This document shows positions 1 to 8,387 of a DNA stretch of 64,000 nucleotides, piece after piece. The notes under the pieces were generated by a model. That model saw nothing but the letters and a program-made list of their open reading frames with translations, was not told the origin of the DNA and made no database searches. Source of the stretch: CAVWCQ01 sp963753545 (GTDB lineage: Bacteria > Chloroflexota > Anaerolineae > Aggregatilineales > Aggregatilineaceae); NCBI GenBank assembly GCA_963753545.1, contig CAVWCQ010000011.1:983503-1047502 (forward strand). Direction: 5' to 3'. The position numbers were made by a program, and so were the translations under genes. Each line of letters opens with the position of its first letter. The stretch's first letter is position 1.

Positions 1-153
1 CAGACTGTATTTTTGGTGCAGCGTGAGATCAAAGGGACCAGTCTATCACCCAATGATGAAGTGACGATCCCCAAATTGAATACAAGTACCCAGCGCAGAG
101 AGATTATTCTGCGCAAGGTGGGTCTGTTGAACCACCAGTTGTCTGCCAGATAG
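1..153 (+). CDS. C-terminal end of an unrecognised protein, cut by the window edge
   Basis: Frame 1 is open from the first base to a TAG at 151-153 and encodes the last 50 residues of a protein whose start lies outside the window. The visible part is hydrophilic, with several basic residues near the end (QRREIILRKV), and has no recognisable domain. I cannot assign a function. It could be real coding sequence or a chance open frame, because the following 700 bases are gene-poor and look degraded. Confidence 0.35.
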   Translation, partial: QTVFLVQREIKGTSLSPNDEVTIPKLNTSTQRREIILRKVGLLNHQLSAR

Positions 154-169
154 GCAAGAGAGGCTTAAT

Positions 170-304
170 ATGGATCAATCTTACGTTAGAGTAAAGCTAT
201 TCCTAGTCTCGCTTTTCATGCCAAATAAAGATATTGAGCGTATTGTCCATAATCTGACGATTGCAGGAGAAACATCAGATAAGTTTATATGGTTCGTGAA
301 GTGA
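170..304 (+). CDS. Possible 44-residue small protein, unknown
   Basis: A short frame starts at ATG 170, a few bases after a purine-rich AAGAGAGG stretch that could serve as a ribosome binding site, and ends at TGA 302-304. It begins MDQSYVRVKLF and mixes hydrophobic and charged residues, with no motif I recognise. It follows the truncated gene end by 16 bases on the same strand. It may be a small gene or a remnant of a larger decayed one. Confidence 0.25.
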   Translation: MDQSYVRVKLFLVSLFMPNKDIERIVHNLTIAGETSDKFIWFVK

Positions 305-519
305 TGCCTGGGTAGACAATCCGGATTAAGTCTCGTTTTTGTACCTGCGGGTGTCATACATTTTCGCTGCTATTTATCGGCAAGATCGAATGATCACAAT
401 GATGCCCAGTTAGTTATTAGACAAGCTGGTCTTATAAACAATTACGCGTGCTGTCTACTGATCGGCAGATGCATTTTCAATTGCGGTGAAGTCTGTTACA
501 GCAGGCAATAGATCCAGTT

Positions 520-780
520 TTATACTTTCGACTTATAAACTTGAGGCGTCGTGGTCGTTGGCATCATCCCATAGGCGCCCAGCGGACGATACTTGCCATC
601 CGGTGAACGGAAGCGATCTTGTCCATAGATAAGGGGAATTTGTTGTACAACTGTGTAGAGGAGAAGCCATAGATGATTATCAATCGGGGCAGCAAAAATC
701 CGATTTTCAGCATCTTGCTTTTCCTCAGGGGGCGTCGCGGCGGCAGATAGGATTTGCGCTAGCAGGTGAGCAGACCACAA
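520..780 (-). CDS. Doubtful 86-residue reading frame, unknown
   Basis: This minus-strand frame uses a GTG start at 780 and stops at 520. The product has no domain I recognise. The second half, around YGQDRFRSPDGKYRP, has a protein-like composition, while the first half is less convincing. There is no clear ribosome binding site. Because it lies in a gene-poor stretch, it could be the tail of a decayed gene. Confidence 0.2.
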   Translation of the reverse strand: MWSAHLLAQILSAAATPPEEKQDAENRIFAAPIDNHLWLLLYTVVQQIPLIYGQDRFRSPDGKYRPLGAYGMMPTTTTPQVYKSKV

Positions 781-876
781 CGGCTAAATATCGACATATC
801 TCACCCAGGAAGCATTGAACTACCGTTCATATGCCCCAGGGACTTATTTTAAAGGCTTCTTAGGGATATCAAGCTA

Positions 877-911
877 GGAAAAAGGGGCGATCCAATTATC
901 TGGATCGCCCC
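877..911 (-). terminator. Rho-independent terminator of the opp operon
   Basis: Inverted repeat GGGGCGATCCA (884-894) and TGGATCGCCCC (901-911), with a six-base loop. On the minus strand it is followed by a T-rich run (the A-rich tract at 877-883 on the plus strand). It sits nine bases past the stop codon of the last opp gene, as expected for the operon terminator. Confidence 0.85.
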
Positions 912-919
912 TGAATGTG

Positions 920-1999
920 TTATTTGCGGGTCGGGTCGAGGTGCTGGTAATCCCCGGTGCGCAGGTGACAGGCCGCGACGTGGGCCGGGTCGGTCTTGGA
1001 CGGGCGCAGTTCCGGTACGATCTGGCTGCAAACCTCCTGGGCGATGGGGCAGCGGGGATGGAAACGGCAGCCGGACGGCGGGTTGATCGGGTTGGGGATT
1101 TCGCCCCTGGGCATCGGTTTGTCACGGCGGTGGCGCGGATCGGGCACAGGGACCGCCGCGAGCAGCGCCTCGGTATAGGGGTGCAGCGGCTCATGGTACA
1201 TGCTCTTGATATCGCCCAGTTCGACGATCTGGCCCAGGTACATCACGGCGATCCGGTCACAGATGTATTTTGCCGTCGCCAGATCATGCGTGATAAAGAG
1301 ATAGGTCAGGTTCAGTTCCTGCTGAAGTTCTTTCATCAGATCGAGCAGCACGGCGCGCACGGAGACATCGGCCATAGCAATCGGTTCGTCAGCCATGATC
1401 AGTTCCGGGTCAAGCACCAGGGCGCGGGCGATCACGACACGCTGCCGCTGCCCACCCGAAATCTGGTGCGGGTAGCGCCCGTAGAACGTTTCCGGTGGGA
1501 TCAGCCCGACGCGGCCCAGCATATCCATGACGCGGTCGCGGACTTCCTGTTTATTCGCGCCGAGTTTGTGAATCCGCACGCCGTGGGCGATCCCCTGCCC
1601 GATGGTCATGCGCGGGTTCATGCTGGCGAATGGATCCTGGAAGATCGGCTGCATGTGGCGGCGCAGCGGGCGCAGTTGGCTTTCTTTCAGGTGCGAAATA
1701 TCTCTGCCATTCAGCAGAATTTGCCCGGCGGTTGGCTCCAACAGGCGGATCGCCAGACGCCCGGTAGTGGTCTTGCCGCTGCCGCTTTCCCCAGCAATGC
1801 CGAACACTTCGCCGCGCCGCACGTCGAAGCTCACACCGTCGACGGCGCGCACATACTGGCGTTCACCAAAGAGACTTTCCAGCAGCTCCTGCTTGACCGG
1901 GAAGTATTTTTTGACATCCCGCATGCTGAGCAGCACATCGGACTCAACAGGTCCTTTTGTGGATGGGGCGGTGACAGGTTTTACGATGTTGTCAGCCAT
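920..1999 (-). CDS. oppF: Oligopeptide ABC transporter ATP-binding protein (OppF/DppF type)
   Basis: One of the two cytoplasmic ATPases that power peptide import. The 359-residue protein has a Walker A motif GESGSGKTT near residue 70, the signature ISGGQRQR, a Walker B ending MADEP and an H-loop ITHD. The C-terminal oligopeptide-transporter extension has the usual cysteines (CRFHPRCP, then further Cys). The segment after Walker B reads PIAMADVSV where relatives usually have a SALD-type D-loop, a small oddity. It is the last gene of oppABCDF. Its ATG at 1999 overlaps the oppD stop by one base (TAATG), which implies translational coupling. Confidence 0.93.
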   Translation of the reverse strand: MADNIVKPVTAPSTKGPVESDVLLSMRDVKKYFPVKQELLESLFGERQYVRAVDGVSFDVRRGEVFGIAGESGSGKTTTGRLAIRLLEPTAGQILLNGRDISHLKESQLRPLRRHMQPIFQDPFASMNPRMTIGQGIAHGVRIHKLGANKQEVRDRVMDMLGRVGLIPPETFYGRYPHQISGGQRQRVVIARALVLDPELIMADEPIAMADVSVRAVLLDLMKELQQELNLTYLFITHDLATAKYICDRIAVMYLGQIVELGDIKSMYHEPLHPYTEALLAAVPVPDPRHRRDKPMPRGEIPNPINPPSGCRFHPRCPIAQEVCSQIVPELRPSKTDPAHVAACHLRTGDYQHLDPTRK

Positions 2000-3069
2000 T
2001 ATTGACCGCCTTCTTTGTGGTCCTGGTACAGCCAGCAGTGGACGAGATGTTCAAAGGGCAGGCCCATGACCGCCTCAATCTCAGGCTTGGCAACGGGTAA
2101 CAGAGTCGGTTCCCGCTCGGAGCAGATGGGCATGGCATGCGGGCAGCGCGGGTTAAAGCGGCAGCCGGGCGGCGGGCTGATCAGGTTGGGCGGGCTGCCG
2201 GGCATCCGGTACAGTTCATCCCCTTCCAGATCAATGTTCGGCACGGATTTCAGCAATCCCTGCGTATAGGGATGCTTCGGATCGTGGAACAGCGTTTCCA
2301 CGTCGGCAACTTCGGCAATCTGCCCGGCGTACATGACCACGACGCGATCCGCGAGTTCGGCAACGATGCCGATATTGTGCGTGATCAGGATGATGGTCAG
2401 GTTAAATTCGTCGCGCAGTTCGCGCAGCAGATCGAGGAACTTGGCCTCGACAATCACATCAAGCGAGGTGGTCGCTTCGTCGGCCACAATAATATTCGCC
2501 TTGAGAGCGAGGGCCAGCCCGATCATCACGCGCTGGCGCATACCGCCGCTCAGTTGGTGCGGATAGTCTTCGAGCCGCTTGGAGCCGATACCCAGCCGTT
2601 CGATGAGGGCAACAGCGCGTTCGCGGGCTTCTTCGCGGCTGACTTCGGGATGGTGGACGCGGATCGCCTCGATAATATGATCGTCGATGCGCTGCACCGG
2701 GTTCAGCGAGGTCATCGGGTCCTGGAAGATCATGCTGATCTTCGCCCCGCGAATCTCGCGCATTTCCCGGTCAAAGAGCGTCATCAGGTCAGTTCCGTCG
2801 AAGATCAACTGCCCCTGCGTGATTTCGCCGGGCGGCTGGATCATGCGCATCAGTGCCTTGCCCAGCGTCGATTTGCCGCAGCCGCTTTCGCCCACAAGGC
2901 CCAGGATCTCGCCTTTGTAGATGTCCAGCGACATGTTATCAATCGCGCTCAAGGGGCCGCGCCGCGTTTGATAACACACGCTTAGATTGCGGACCTGCAT
3001 CATGATGTCTGGCGGTTTTTGATCAGCCCCCAGGACGGGCTGCGAGTCAGATTGAGAGTTTTGAGACAT
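1999..3069 (-). CDS. oppD: Oligopeptide ABC transporter ATP-binding protein (OppD/DppD type)
   Basis: Partner ATPase of OppF. It has Walker A GESGCGKST, signature LSGGMRQR, Walker B IIVADEATTSLD and H-loop ITHN, followed by the C-terminal extension with the cysteine cluster CRFNPRCPHAMPIC. I chose the ATG at 3069 (MSQNSQSD) over an upstream in-frame start at 3096, because an AGAAGG-type site sits just before it and the extra residues look non-conserved. The final product is about 356 residues, normal for the family. An intergenic palindrome pair lies between this gene and oppC, so transcription may continue through folded RNA. Confidence 0.93.
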   Translation of the reverse strand: MSQNSQSDSQPVLGADQKPPDIMMQVRNLSVCYQTRRGPLSAIDNMSLDIYKGEILGLVGESGCGKSTLGKALMRMIQPPGEITQGQLIFDGTDLMTLFDREMREIRGAKISMIFQDPMTSLNPVQRIDDHIIEAIRVHHPEVSREEARERAVALIERLGIGSKRLEDYPHQLSGGMRQRVMIGLALALKANIIVADEATTSLDVIVEAKFLDLLRELRDEFNLTIILITHNIGIVAELADRVVVMYAGQIAEVADVETLFHDPKHPYTQGLLKSVPNIDLEGDELYRMPGSPPNLISPPPGCRFNPRCPHAMPICSEREPTLLPVAKPEIEAVMGLPFEHLVHCWLYQDHKEGGQ

Positions 3070-3085
3070 GGTCAGACCTTCTATT

Positions 3086-3143
3086 GGGCGCGGCAAGCAG
3101 CGCCCCTACATGTAAATTTGGGCGTATTGCCATACGCCCCTAC
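3086..3143. repeat. Two tandem copies of the GTAGGGGCG-type intergenic palindrome
   Basis: Two palindromic units lie back to back between oppC and oppD. The first (3086-3110) pairs GGGCGC with GCGCCC and ends in CTACA. The second (3120-3143) pairs GGGCGTAT with ATACGCCC and ends CTAC. The second unit is identical over 24 bases to 14266-14289. Related copies occur at 16162, 31252, 31282 and 31501. Confidence 0.8.
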
Positions 3144-3151
3144 ATATACGA

Positions 3152-4384
3152 CTACTGGCGATTCAGGCGCGGGTTCAAAATCTCCGAAATACTCTCCCCC
3201 AACAGGCTGAAAGCCAGGGTCAGCATGGCAATCGCCAGGCCGGGGAACGTCACCAGCCACCACGCCGAGCGCATATTTTCCTGCCCGTGCGCCAGGTCCG
3301 CGCCCCAGTCGGGGATCGTGACGGGCAGACCCAGGCCAATAAAAGATAATCCCGCCCCGGTCAGAATGGCGTCAGCCACATTGACCGAGAAGATCACGAC
3401 GATGGATGAAATCACATTCGGGAAGATATACAGCGCCAGAATCGAGGCGCGGCTGGCCCCCAGACTGCGCGCCGCTTCCACATACAACTGCTCTTTGATG
3501 GCCAGGGTTTGCCCGCGCACAATGCGGAAGTAGGTCGGAATGTAGATCACGGCGATGGCGACGACAATATTGCCGATGCCCGCGCTCAGCACGGCGGCGA
3601 TGGCAATCGCCAGAATCAGGCCGGGGAAGCTGTATAGACTGTCCATCACGAGAGTCATCAGCCGGTCAGGAAGCCCGCCCCAGAAGCCGCTCAGCAGACC
3701 TACCGGGATGCCCACAACGGCGGCGAAAATAGCCGAGAGCATGCCGATAATCAAGGTGGTGCGCGTGCCGTAGATCAGGCGGCTGAACACATCCTGCCCC
3801 AGCACATTGGTTCCCATTATAAAGCCGTGTTCGTAGTGGCGACCGACAAACCCGACGGTAGTCAGTTCCGGGTATTTTTCCACAATGCCTGTGTCGGATT
3901 CCTTGATCAAAGCCCCCTGAAATTCACCGTTCACGACAGAGGCCATTAACTGATCAATCGTCATATCGAAGGCGCGCACAGGACGCGGGCGGATTTTGCC
4001 CAACGCTTCGCCCTGCTGGCTGACGGCGCGGCTGGAAACCTCGTCGATTACGCCAATCTTGGCAGCCTGGGATGCCTTTTCTACGCCGTTGTTCAGGCTG
4101 GCGAAATCCGTATACCCTGCGTCGGAGCGGGCCACCAACACAAAGGCGTCCGGGCTTGTGCCGGGAGCCTGTTTGCTCGGTCCGGCCTCTTCGGTGTAGT
4201 CAAAGGGCGCGATCAATCCCGGAAACAGGCCGATAAAAATGAAAAACAACACCGCCAGCCCGCTGATGGTCATCAACCACCAGTTGACGCCGTGCCAGCG
4301 GCTCATCAGCATAAAGCGCCGCCAGAACCCGATGCGGTCCAGTTCCGATTTCCACTCTGGGAGAGTTTTCTGTGCGTCCGTCAT
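3152..4384 (-). CDS. oppC: Oligopeptide ABC transporter permease OppC with a large extracytoplasmic insert
   Basis: Inner-membrane permease. The C-terminal half is canonical: LGQDVFSRLIYGTR, about five membrane segments and the EAA loop AARSLGASRASILALYIFPN. At 410 residues it is about 110 longer than usual OppC. The extra stretch lies at about residues 78-190, between the first membrane helix and the permease core, so on the outer face of the membrane. It contains KIGVIDEVSSRAV and MASVVNGEFQGALIKESD, which look like one lobe of a family-3 solute-binding domain. The family call is firm. The resemblance of the insert is my reading by eye. It lies 12 bases after oppB. Confidence 0.9.
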   Translation of the reverse strand: MTDAQKTLPEWKSELDRIGFWRRFMLMSRWHGVNWWLMTISGLAVLFFIFIGLFPGLIAPFDYTEEAGPSKQAPGTSPDAFVLVARSDAGYTDFASLNNGVEKASQAAKIGVIDEVSSRAVSQQGEALGKIRPRPVRAFDMTIDQLMASVVNGEFQGALIKESDTGIVEKYPELTTVGFVGRHYEHGFIMGTNVLGQDVFSRLIYGTRTTLIIGMLSAIFAAVVGIPVGLLSGFWGGLPDRLMTLVMDSLYSFPGLILAIAIAAVLSAGIGNIVVAIAVIYIPTYFRIVRGQTLAIKEQLYVEAARSLGASRASILALYIFPNVISSIVVIFSVNVADAILTGAGLSFIGLGLPVTIPDWGADLAHGQENMRSAWWLVTFPGLAIAMLTLAFSLLGESISEILNPRLNRQ

Positions 4385-4396
4385 GATGTGTGTCCC

Positions 4397-5770
4397 TTAG
4401 TACCGGATGCGCGGGTCAACAAAGGCGTACAAAATGTCCATCAGCAGGGTCGTGACGGAAATCATCACGGCAAACACGGTGACACCGCCCTGCACTAATG
4501 GATAGTCACGCAGGGCGATGCCTTCTTTGAGCATCAGACCCATGCCCGGCCAGGAAAAAGTTGTTTCAGTCAACACCGCACCCGCGAACAGGATGGCAAC
4601 CTGAAGCCCGATCAGGGTCAGGATCGGGATAAACGTATTGCGGAGCGAGTGATAATAGACGATTTTACGCTCTGGCACGCCGCGCGCCCGCGCTGAGGAG
4701 ACATACTCTTCTTGCAGCGTTTCGATCATATTGGAGCGCGTCAGGCGCACGAACACGCCGACCAGGGCCAGCGAGAGCGTGGTCACAGGCAGGATCATGT
4801 GCTCAAGGATGCTTTTTAATGCGCCCCAGTTAGGCGAGAGGGTCAGCGACAAGATCAATAGGATCGCAAGAACACAAACCATTTGGATGCGAAACACACG
4901 TTTTGCAAACCGTTCATAGCCCAGCCGTTTTACCAGGTTAGGTGGCATTGATCCCAGGAAAAGAAAATCAGTGAATTGGCTGAATAAACCCTGTCTGATT
5001 TGGGTTCCGTTCTCGATTCTCATGAGGTGCGGCTTGCTGAGATTGATCCAGACCTTCAGCACCAGTAATCCAAACAGCAGCAGAAGCATCGCCAGCACGG
5101 TTTCGGAGTGATTGGTCACAATACTGTCCAGGGTCAAAATATTGGTATGGCGGATCATTTTGACCTTGGGATCAATTCGCCCCGCGACTGGCAGCCAGCC
5201 AAGCTGCAAACTGAAGATCAGTTGGAGCAGCAGACCCATCCAGAAAATGGGGATGGAATAGATAAAGACCGCTCCGAGACGGATCGCCACATCGGGCGTT
5301 TTTTTATGTTTATCTGCCGCGAACGCGCCGCTGGCAACCCCAAAGATCAGCGTGATCAGCGAGGCTGGGATGACCAGTTCGATGGTCGCGGGCAGGCGTT
5401 CCTGGATTTTTTCGGCAACAGGCCGCTCCTCGCCCACAATCGACACACCAAAATCGCCGTGAATCAGCCCTTTCAGGTAATTCACATACTGGACATGCAG
5501 CGGATCATTCAGTCCCAGGCGGTCGCGAATTTCGGCAATGCGAACCGGATCGGTCCCTGGTTTCATACGGGACTTGATCGGGTCGCCGGGCAGCACGCGC
5601 ATGAACAGGAATACAACCGTGACCAGCACCCAGATCATGGGGATGGTCAGCAGCACGCGCATGACGATAAAGCTGCGCAGCGAAGCGCTGCCGGTCAGCA
5701 TGGCATACAGCACAAAAATCCCGATCAGACCCAGGCTGCCGATGCATAACGATTGGAATGTAAGCTCCAT
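4397..5770 (-). CDS. oppB: Oligopeptide ABC transporter permease OppB, enlarged
   Basis: Inner-membrane permease with the OppB hallmarks: RVLPGDPI near residue 60, GLNDPLHVQYVNYLKGLIHGDFG, and an EAA loop ARARGVPERKIVYYHSLRN. It has 457 residues, against about 310-340 in ordinary OppB. Two additions account for this. One is an N-terminal hydrophobic helix (about residues 8-28) ahead of the usual start region VMRVLLTIPM. The other is an insert of roughly 100 residues with two more hydrophobic segments (HSETVLAMLLLLFG and QMVCVLAILLILSL) before the conserved LEHMILPVTTL. A later start at the internal Met near residue 37 would remove the first addition. Confidence 0.9.
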   Translation of the reverse strand: MELTFQSLCIGSLGLIGIFVLYAMLTGSASLRSFIVMRVLLTIPMIWVLVTVVFLFMRVLPGDPIKSRMKPGTDPVRIAEIRDRLGLNDPLHVQYVNYLKGLIHGDFGVSIVGEERPVAEKIQERLPATIELVIPASLITLIFGVASGAFAADKHKKTPDVAIRLGAVFIYSIPIFWMGLLLQLIFSLQLGWLPVAGRIDPKVKMIRHTNILTLDSIVTNHSETVLAMLLLLFGLLVLKVWINLSKPHLMRIENGTQIRQGLFSQFTDFLFLGSMPPNLVKRLGYERFAKRVFRIQMVCVLAILLILSLTLSPNWGALKSILEHMILPVTTLSLALVGVFVRLTRSNMIETLQEEYVSSARARGVPERKIVYYHSLRNTFIPILTLIGLQVAILFAGAVLTETTFSWPGMGLMLKEGIALRDYPLVQGGVTVFAVMISVTTLLMDILYAFVDPRIRY

Positions 5771-5927
5771 CTCTCACTACACTTTCTATTCGGATGGCTG
5801 AGTGGAGACCTTCGTCTTCAAGCTTGAGGGAAACAAGCAACTATAACGCACTTATACGCAGTGTTGCGGCAGATGCTACCAGATTCCGGGGCCTCGATCA
5901 AAAACGAGCCGGGCAGATGAACCAAAT

Positions 5928-5956
5928 CCGGCGAGGCATAACCATCGCCTCGCCGG
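5928..5956 (-). terminator. Stem-loop between oppA and oppB
   Basis: A perfect 10-base stem, CCGGCGAGGC (5928-5937) with GCCTCGCCGG (5947-5956), and a nine-base loop. There is no U-tract on the minus strand, so it is more likely an RNA-stabilising or partial attenuation hairpin. Such hairpins often keep the binding-protein message more abundant than the downstream permeases. Confidence 0.5.
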
Positions 5957-5984
5957 AAATTGTCAGCGTTCAGAGCCTTCTGTC

Positions 5985-7565
5985 TTATTCTTCCTTCGAC
6001 AGTGAGGCGAAGCGGAATTCCAGGGCCGAGCCGTAAACGACGCCAGCTACATTATTGCGGTAGGCGTAGTTTTCAGTCGCCACGTAGACGGGCAGGGTGA
6101 CGACTTCGTCAGCATAAAGCTGCTGGATATCAACATAGGTCTGTTCACGGGTTGCCGGGTCGGCAACTTCGGAGCGGCCCTTCAGGATCAGCGCGTCCAT
6201 CTGATCATTGCAGTAGAAGACACCCAGGCTGTCGGATGCACCGCACTGCGCGAACGGATCGATGTAGTTGCTGCTGTCGGGATAGTCGAAGAACCAGCCG
6301 AACATGAAGATCGGGTAGTCGCCGGAGGTCGCGGCCTCCACGTAGGTGCTCCATTCAGCAACCTGGAGGTTCACCTGGACCACACCCGTCGCTTCAAGCT
6401 GTTCCTTGACGATTGTCACGACGTCCACCATCTGGTCGCCGTAGTGTTCCGGCGGGTACCAGAGATCGAGCACCAGCGGGTTGTCAGCGGTGTAACCAGA
6501 CTTGGCGAATTCAGCCGCCGCTGCTTGGGGATCAGCGAAGCCGTAGGTGTCGAGGAACGCTTCGTCCGCACCCAGGAAGCCGGGCGGGATCATCGAGTAC
6601 AGCGGCTGGTAACTTCCACCCAGGGCGCGGTCTACGATCTCATCGCGGTCGATGGCGTAGGCAAAGCCCTTGCGGACATTGATGTCATCACCGGGGGCCA
6701 TCGCGTGCTGGAAGATCATGTAAATGATACGTCCAGGAGCGCTGATAATGCTGATGTCCTGGTTGTTGCGCAGGGTGTCGAGTTCGGTGGGCGACAGGGT
6801 ACGCATCGCCACATCCACTTCGCCAGATTCCAGGGCGAGGCTGAGCTGGGGTGAGTCTTTGTAGTAGCGAATGATGATGTTCGGCGTCACGGCTGCGGTT
6901 CCGTGATAGTTCGGGTTCGCCGCAAAAACGGCCTGCTCTTCAGATGTATAGCTGACGAGCGAGTAAGCGCCGTTGCCATTGATCTGCGTTGGGAAGTTGT
7001 TGATCGCGTCCGCCGGATAGTCTGCGGGGTTGATCACGACATAGGGCGGGGTGGTGGTCAACAGCGGAAACAGGTCGAATGCAGCATTGAGCGTAAAGAC
7101 GACCTTGCCATCGACAGCTTCCACTTTGCTGACAAAAGAAGTCACCAGGGGAGCAGCCGGGTCGCCGTTGAGGGCCATCACGCGGTTGACGCTGGCGGCA
7201 ACTTCTTCCGCGCCGTAGGGTGTACCATCGGCAAACTTCAGGTCGGGCTTCAGTTCAAAGGTATAGGTCAGACCATCTTCAGAAACTGTAGGCATTGCCG
7301 CCGCGATTGCGGGTTCTATCTCGGTAGTGCCAGGGGTCAGGCGCAGCAGGCCTTCATTGGTGTTGCGCAGGATTTCCCAGTCGTGATAGCTATAAGCGTC
7401 GGCGGGGTCAAGCTTAGAAATGGCGTCTGTCGTGCCGAGGATGATCGTATCGGCAGCGCGGGCGGTCCGGGTCTGAGCCACAGTGTCGGTGCTGGCGCTC
7501 GCTGTGCCAATTCCGAGAGCCGTCAGAGCCAGGACCACAATAACCAACAAATTGATCCGTTTCAT
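5985..7565 (-). CDS. oppA: Oligopeptide-binding protein (SBP family 5), secreted
   Basis: Periplasmic or surface-attached peptide-binding protein that delivers substrate to OppBC. The start is ATG 7565 (MKRINLLVIVVLALTAL), preceded by AGGGAGAAGAG; the longer frame to 7634 adds unlikely residues. A Sec signal peptide covers about residues 1-25 with no lipobox Cys, so it is not an obvious lipoprotein. Family-5 features include LDPADAYSYHDWEILRN near the N-terminus, EPAIAAAMPTVSEDG, LKFADGTPYGAEEVAASV and FKFAD-like strands, and DQMDALI near the end. The length of 526 residues is typical. It is first in the operon and is separated from oppB by a 214-base gap with a stem-loop. Confidence 0.93.
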   Translation of the reverse strand: MKRINLLVIVVLALTALGIGTASASTDTVAQTRTARAADTIILGTTDAISKLDPADAYSYHDWEILRNTNEGLLRLTPGTTEIEPAIAAAMPTVSEDGLTYTFELKPDLKFADGTPYGAEEVAASVNRVMALNGDPAAPLVTSFVSKVEAVDGKVVFTLNAAFDLFPLLTTTPPYVVINPADYPADAINNFPTQINGNGAYSLVSYTSEEQAVFAANPNYHGTAAVTPNIIIRYYKDSPQLSLALESGEVDVAMRTLSPTELDTLRNNQDISIISAPGRIIYMIFQHAMAPGDDINVRKGFAYAIDRDEIVDRALGGSYQPLYSMIPPGFLGADEAFLDTYGFADPQAAAAEFAKSGYTADNPLVLDLWYPPEHYGDQMVDVVTIVKEQLEATGVVQVNLQVAEWSTYVEAATSGDYPIFMFGWFFDYPDSSNYIDPFAQCGASDSLGVFYCNDQMDALILKGRSEVADPATREQTYVDIQQLYADEVVTLPVYVATENYAYRNNVAGVVYGSALEFRFASLSKEE

Positions 7566-8025
7566 GCCTCTTCTCCCTAGTGCTAAATAACTAAAATGTG
7601 GCGTGAATGAACCTGTGAGCGTGGATAGCGTCAATAAGCCTCCTTATGTTCCCAGGTGCTTCTCCCGCCATAAGAAAACGCTTTCATTATACTGAAGGCT
7701 TTCTTACCGGGATTCGTGCAAAGTGACGATGTTTTCGCCTCCCTGTGCCCTTGACCGGAGATGCCGTATCGTGCCCGTGCAGGTGAACAACCCGCCCGCT
7801 TAGTCACATCGTACAATTCCGGCAAGAGTACACTTAGCAAGGATACTATCAGAAACAAAAGAGAGCAAATTCGGCGAATAAACAACCGTGTTTGGTGTGG
7901 TTTTATACGCACCTGTATTCCGTTTTGTTCATCGGGATAATAAAAATGCCGGGCAGGAGTCAAACAGCTCGGCTTTGTTGGAAAGGAAAAAATTGCAAAC
8001 TGGCGGAACTTATCGAGAGCGTAGG
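7566..8025. other. Non-coding stretch upstream of oppA
   Basis: This 460-base gap separates the opp operon from a small upstream gene. It must contain the opp promoter, but I could not pick one consensus pair with confidence. A minus-strand frame at 7631-7963 has no ribosome binding site and an implausible composition, so I do not call it a gene. Confidence 0.5.
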
Positions 8026-8259
8026 TTACTTTTTGCCACCGAACAGCCCGCTGAACAGGCCGCCCAGGCCGCCTTTTTTGCCCAAACCAGGGATCTGCGA
8101 GAGATCAGAGATATCTCCCGAAAGTAGTTTGTCGACATTCTGGTTCAAGGGAGCAGGCAGTGTCTTGGCTAGATAATCGCCGACGACGCCGACAACCTGC
8201 GTTGCCATTTTTTCGTCAAGCCCAGTCTTTTCGGTAATCATTTTCACGAGTTGGTTCAT
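8026..8259 (-). CDS. Small conserved-type protein, DUF2267/DUF937-like, unknown function
   Basis: A 77-residue soluble protein starting MNQLVKMITEKTG after a strong GAGGAGG ribosome binding site. The N-terminal 50 residues look like a small helical bundle (TGLDEKMATQVVGVVGDYLAKTLPAPLNQNVDKLL). The tail is glycine-rich and basic (GLGKKGGLGGLFSGLFGGKK). This pattern recalls small helical domains annotated as DUF2267 or DUF937, but I am not certain. No signal peptide is seen. It appears monocistronic, in the same direction as rubrerythrin, which ends about 130 bases upstream of its start. Confidence 0.7.
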   Translation of the reverse strand: MNQLVKMITEKTGLDEKMATQVVGVVGDYLAKTLPAPLNQNVDKLLSGDISDLSQIPGLGKKGGLGGLFSGLFGGKK

Positions 8260-8347
8260 AGATCCTCCTCAAAAGATGGTGCAAGAACTATCTTCAGTAT
8301 AAACCATTCTAATAAAAGCGCAACTGGCAGAAGGATATATCAGTAAA

Positions 8348-8372
8348 GAAGCCGAGTTGTAACCCGGCTTCT
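8348..8372 (-). terminator. Stem-loop terminator after rubrerythrin
   Basis: The stem is GAAGCCGAG with its complement CCGGCTTC around an eight-base loop, 15 bases past the rubrerythrin stop. T-runs on both sides (TTTACT on the minus strand, TTTTT on the plus strand) suggest it works in either direction. Confidence 0.6.
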
Positions 8373-8387
8373 TTTTGTTGGCTGGTC

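Noticed and set aside
917..2005. Long plus-strand frame antisense to oppF
   Set aside because: It is the mirror of a well-conserved ATPase, has no ribosome binding site and no domain of its own.
5928..5956. Full terminator between oppA and oppB
   Set aside because: There is no T-run on the minus strand, so I treat it as a hairpin that may cause only partial termination.
7631..7963. Minus-strand frame between oppA and the small DUF gene
   Set aside because: Overlaps the probable promoter region and lacks any start signal or recognised sequence.
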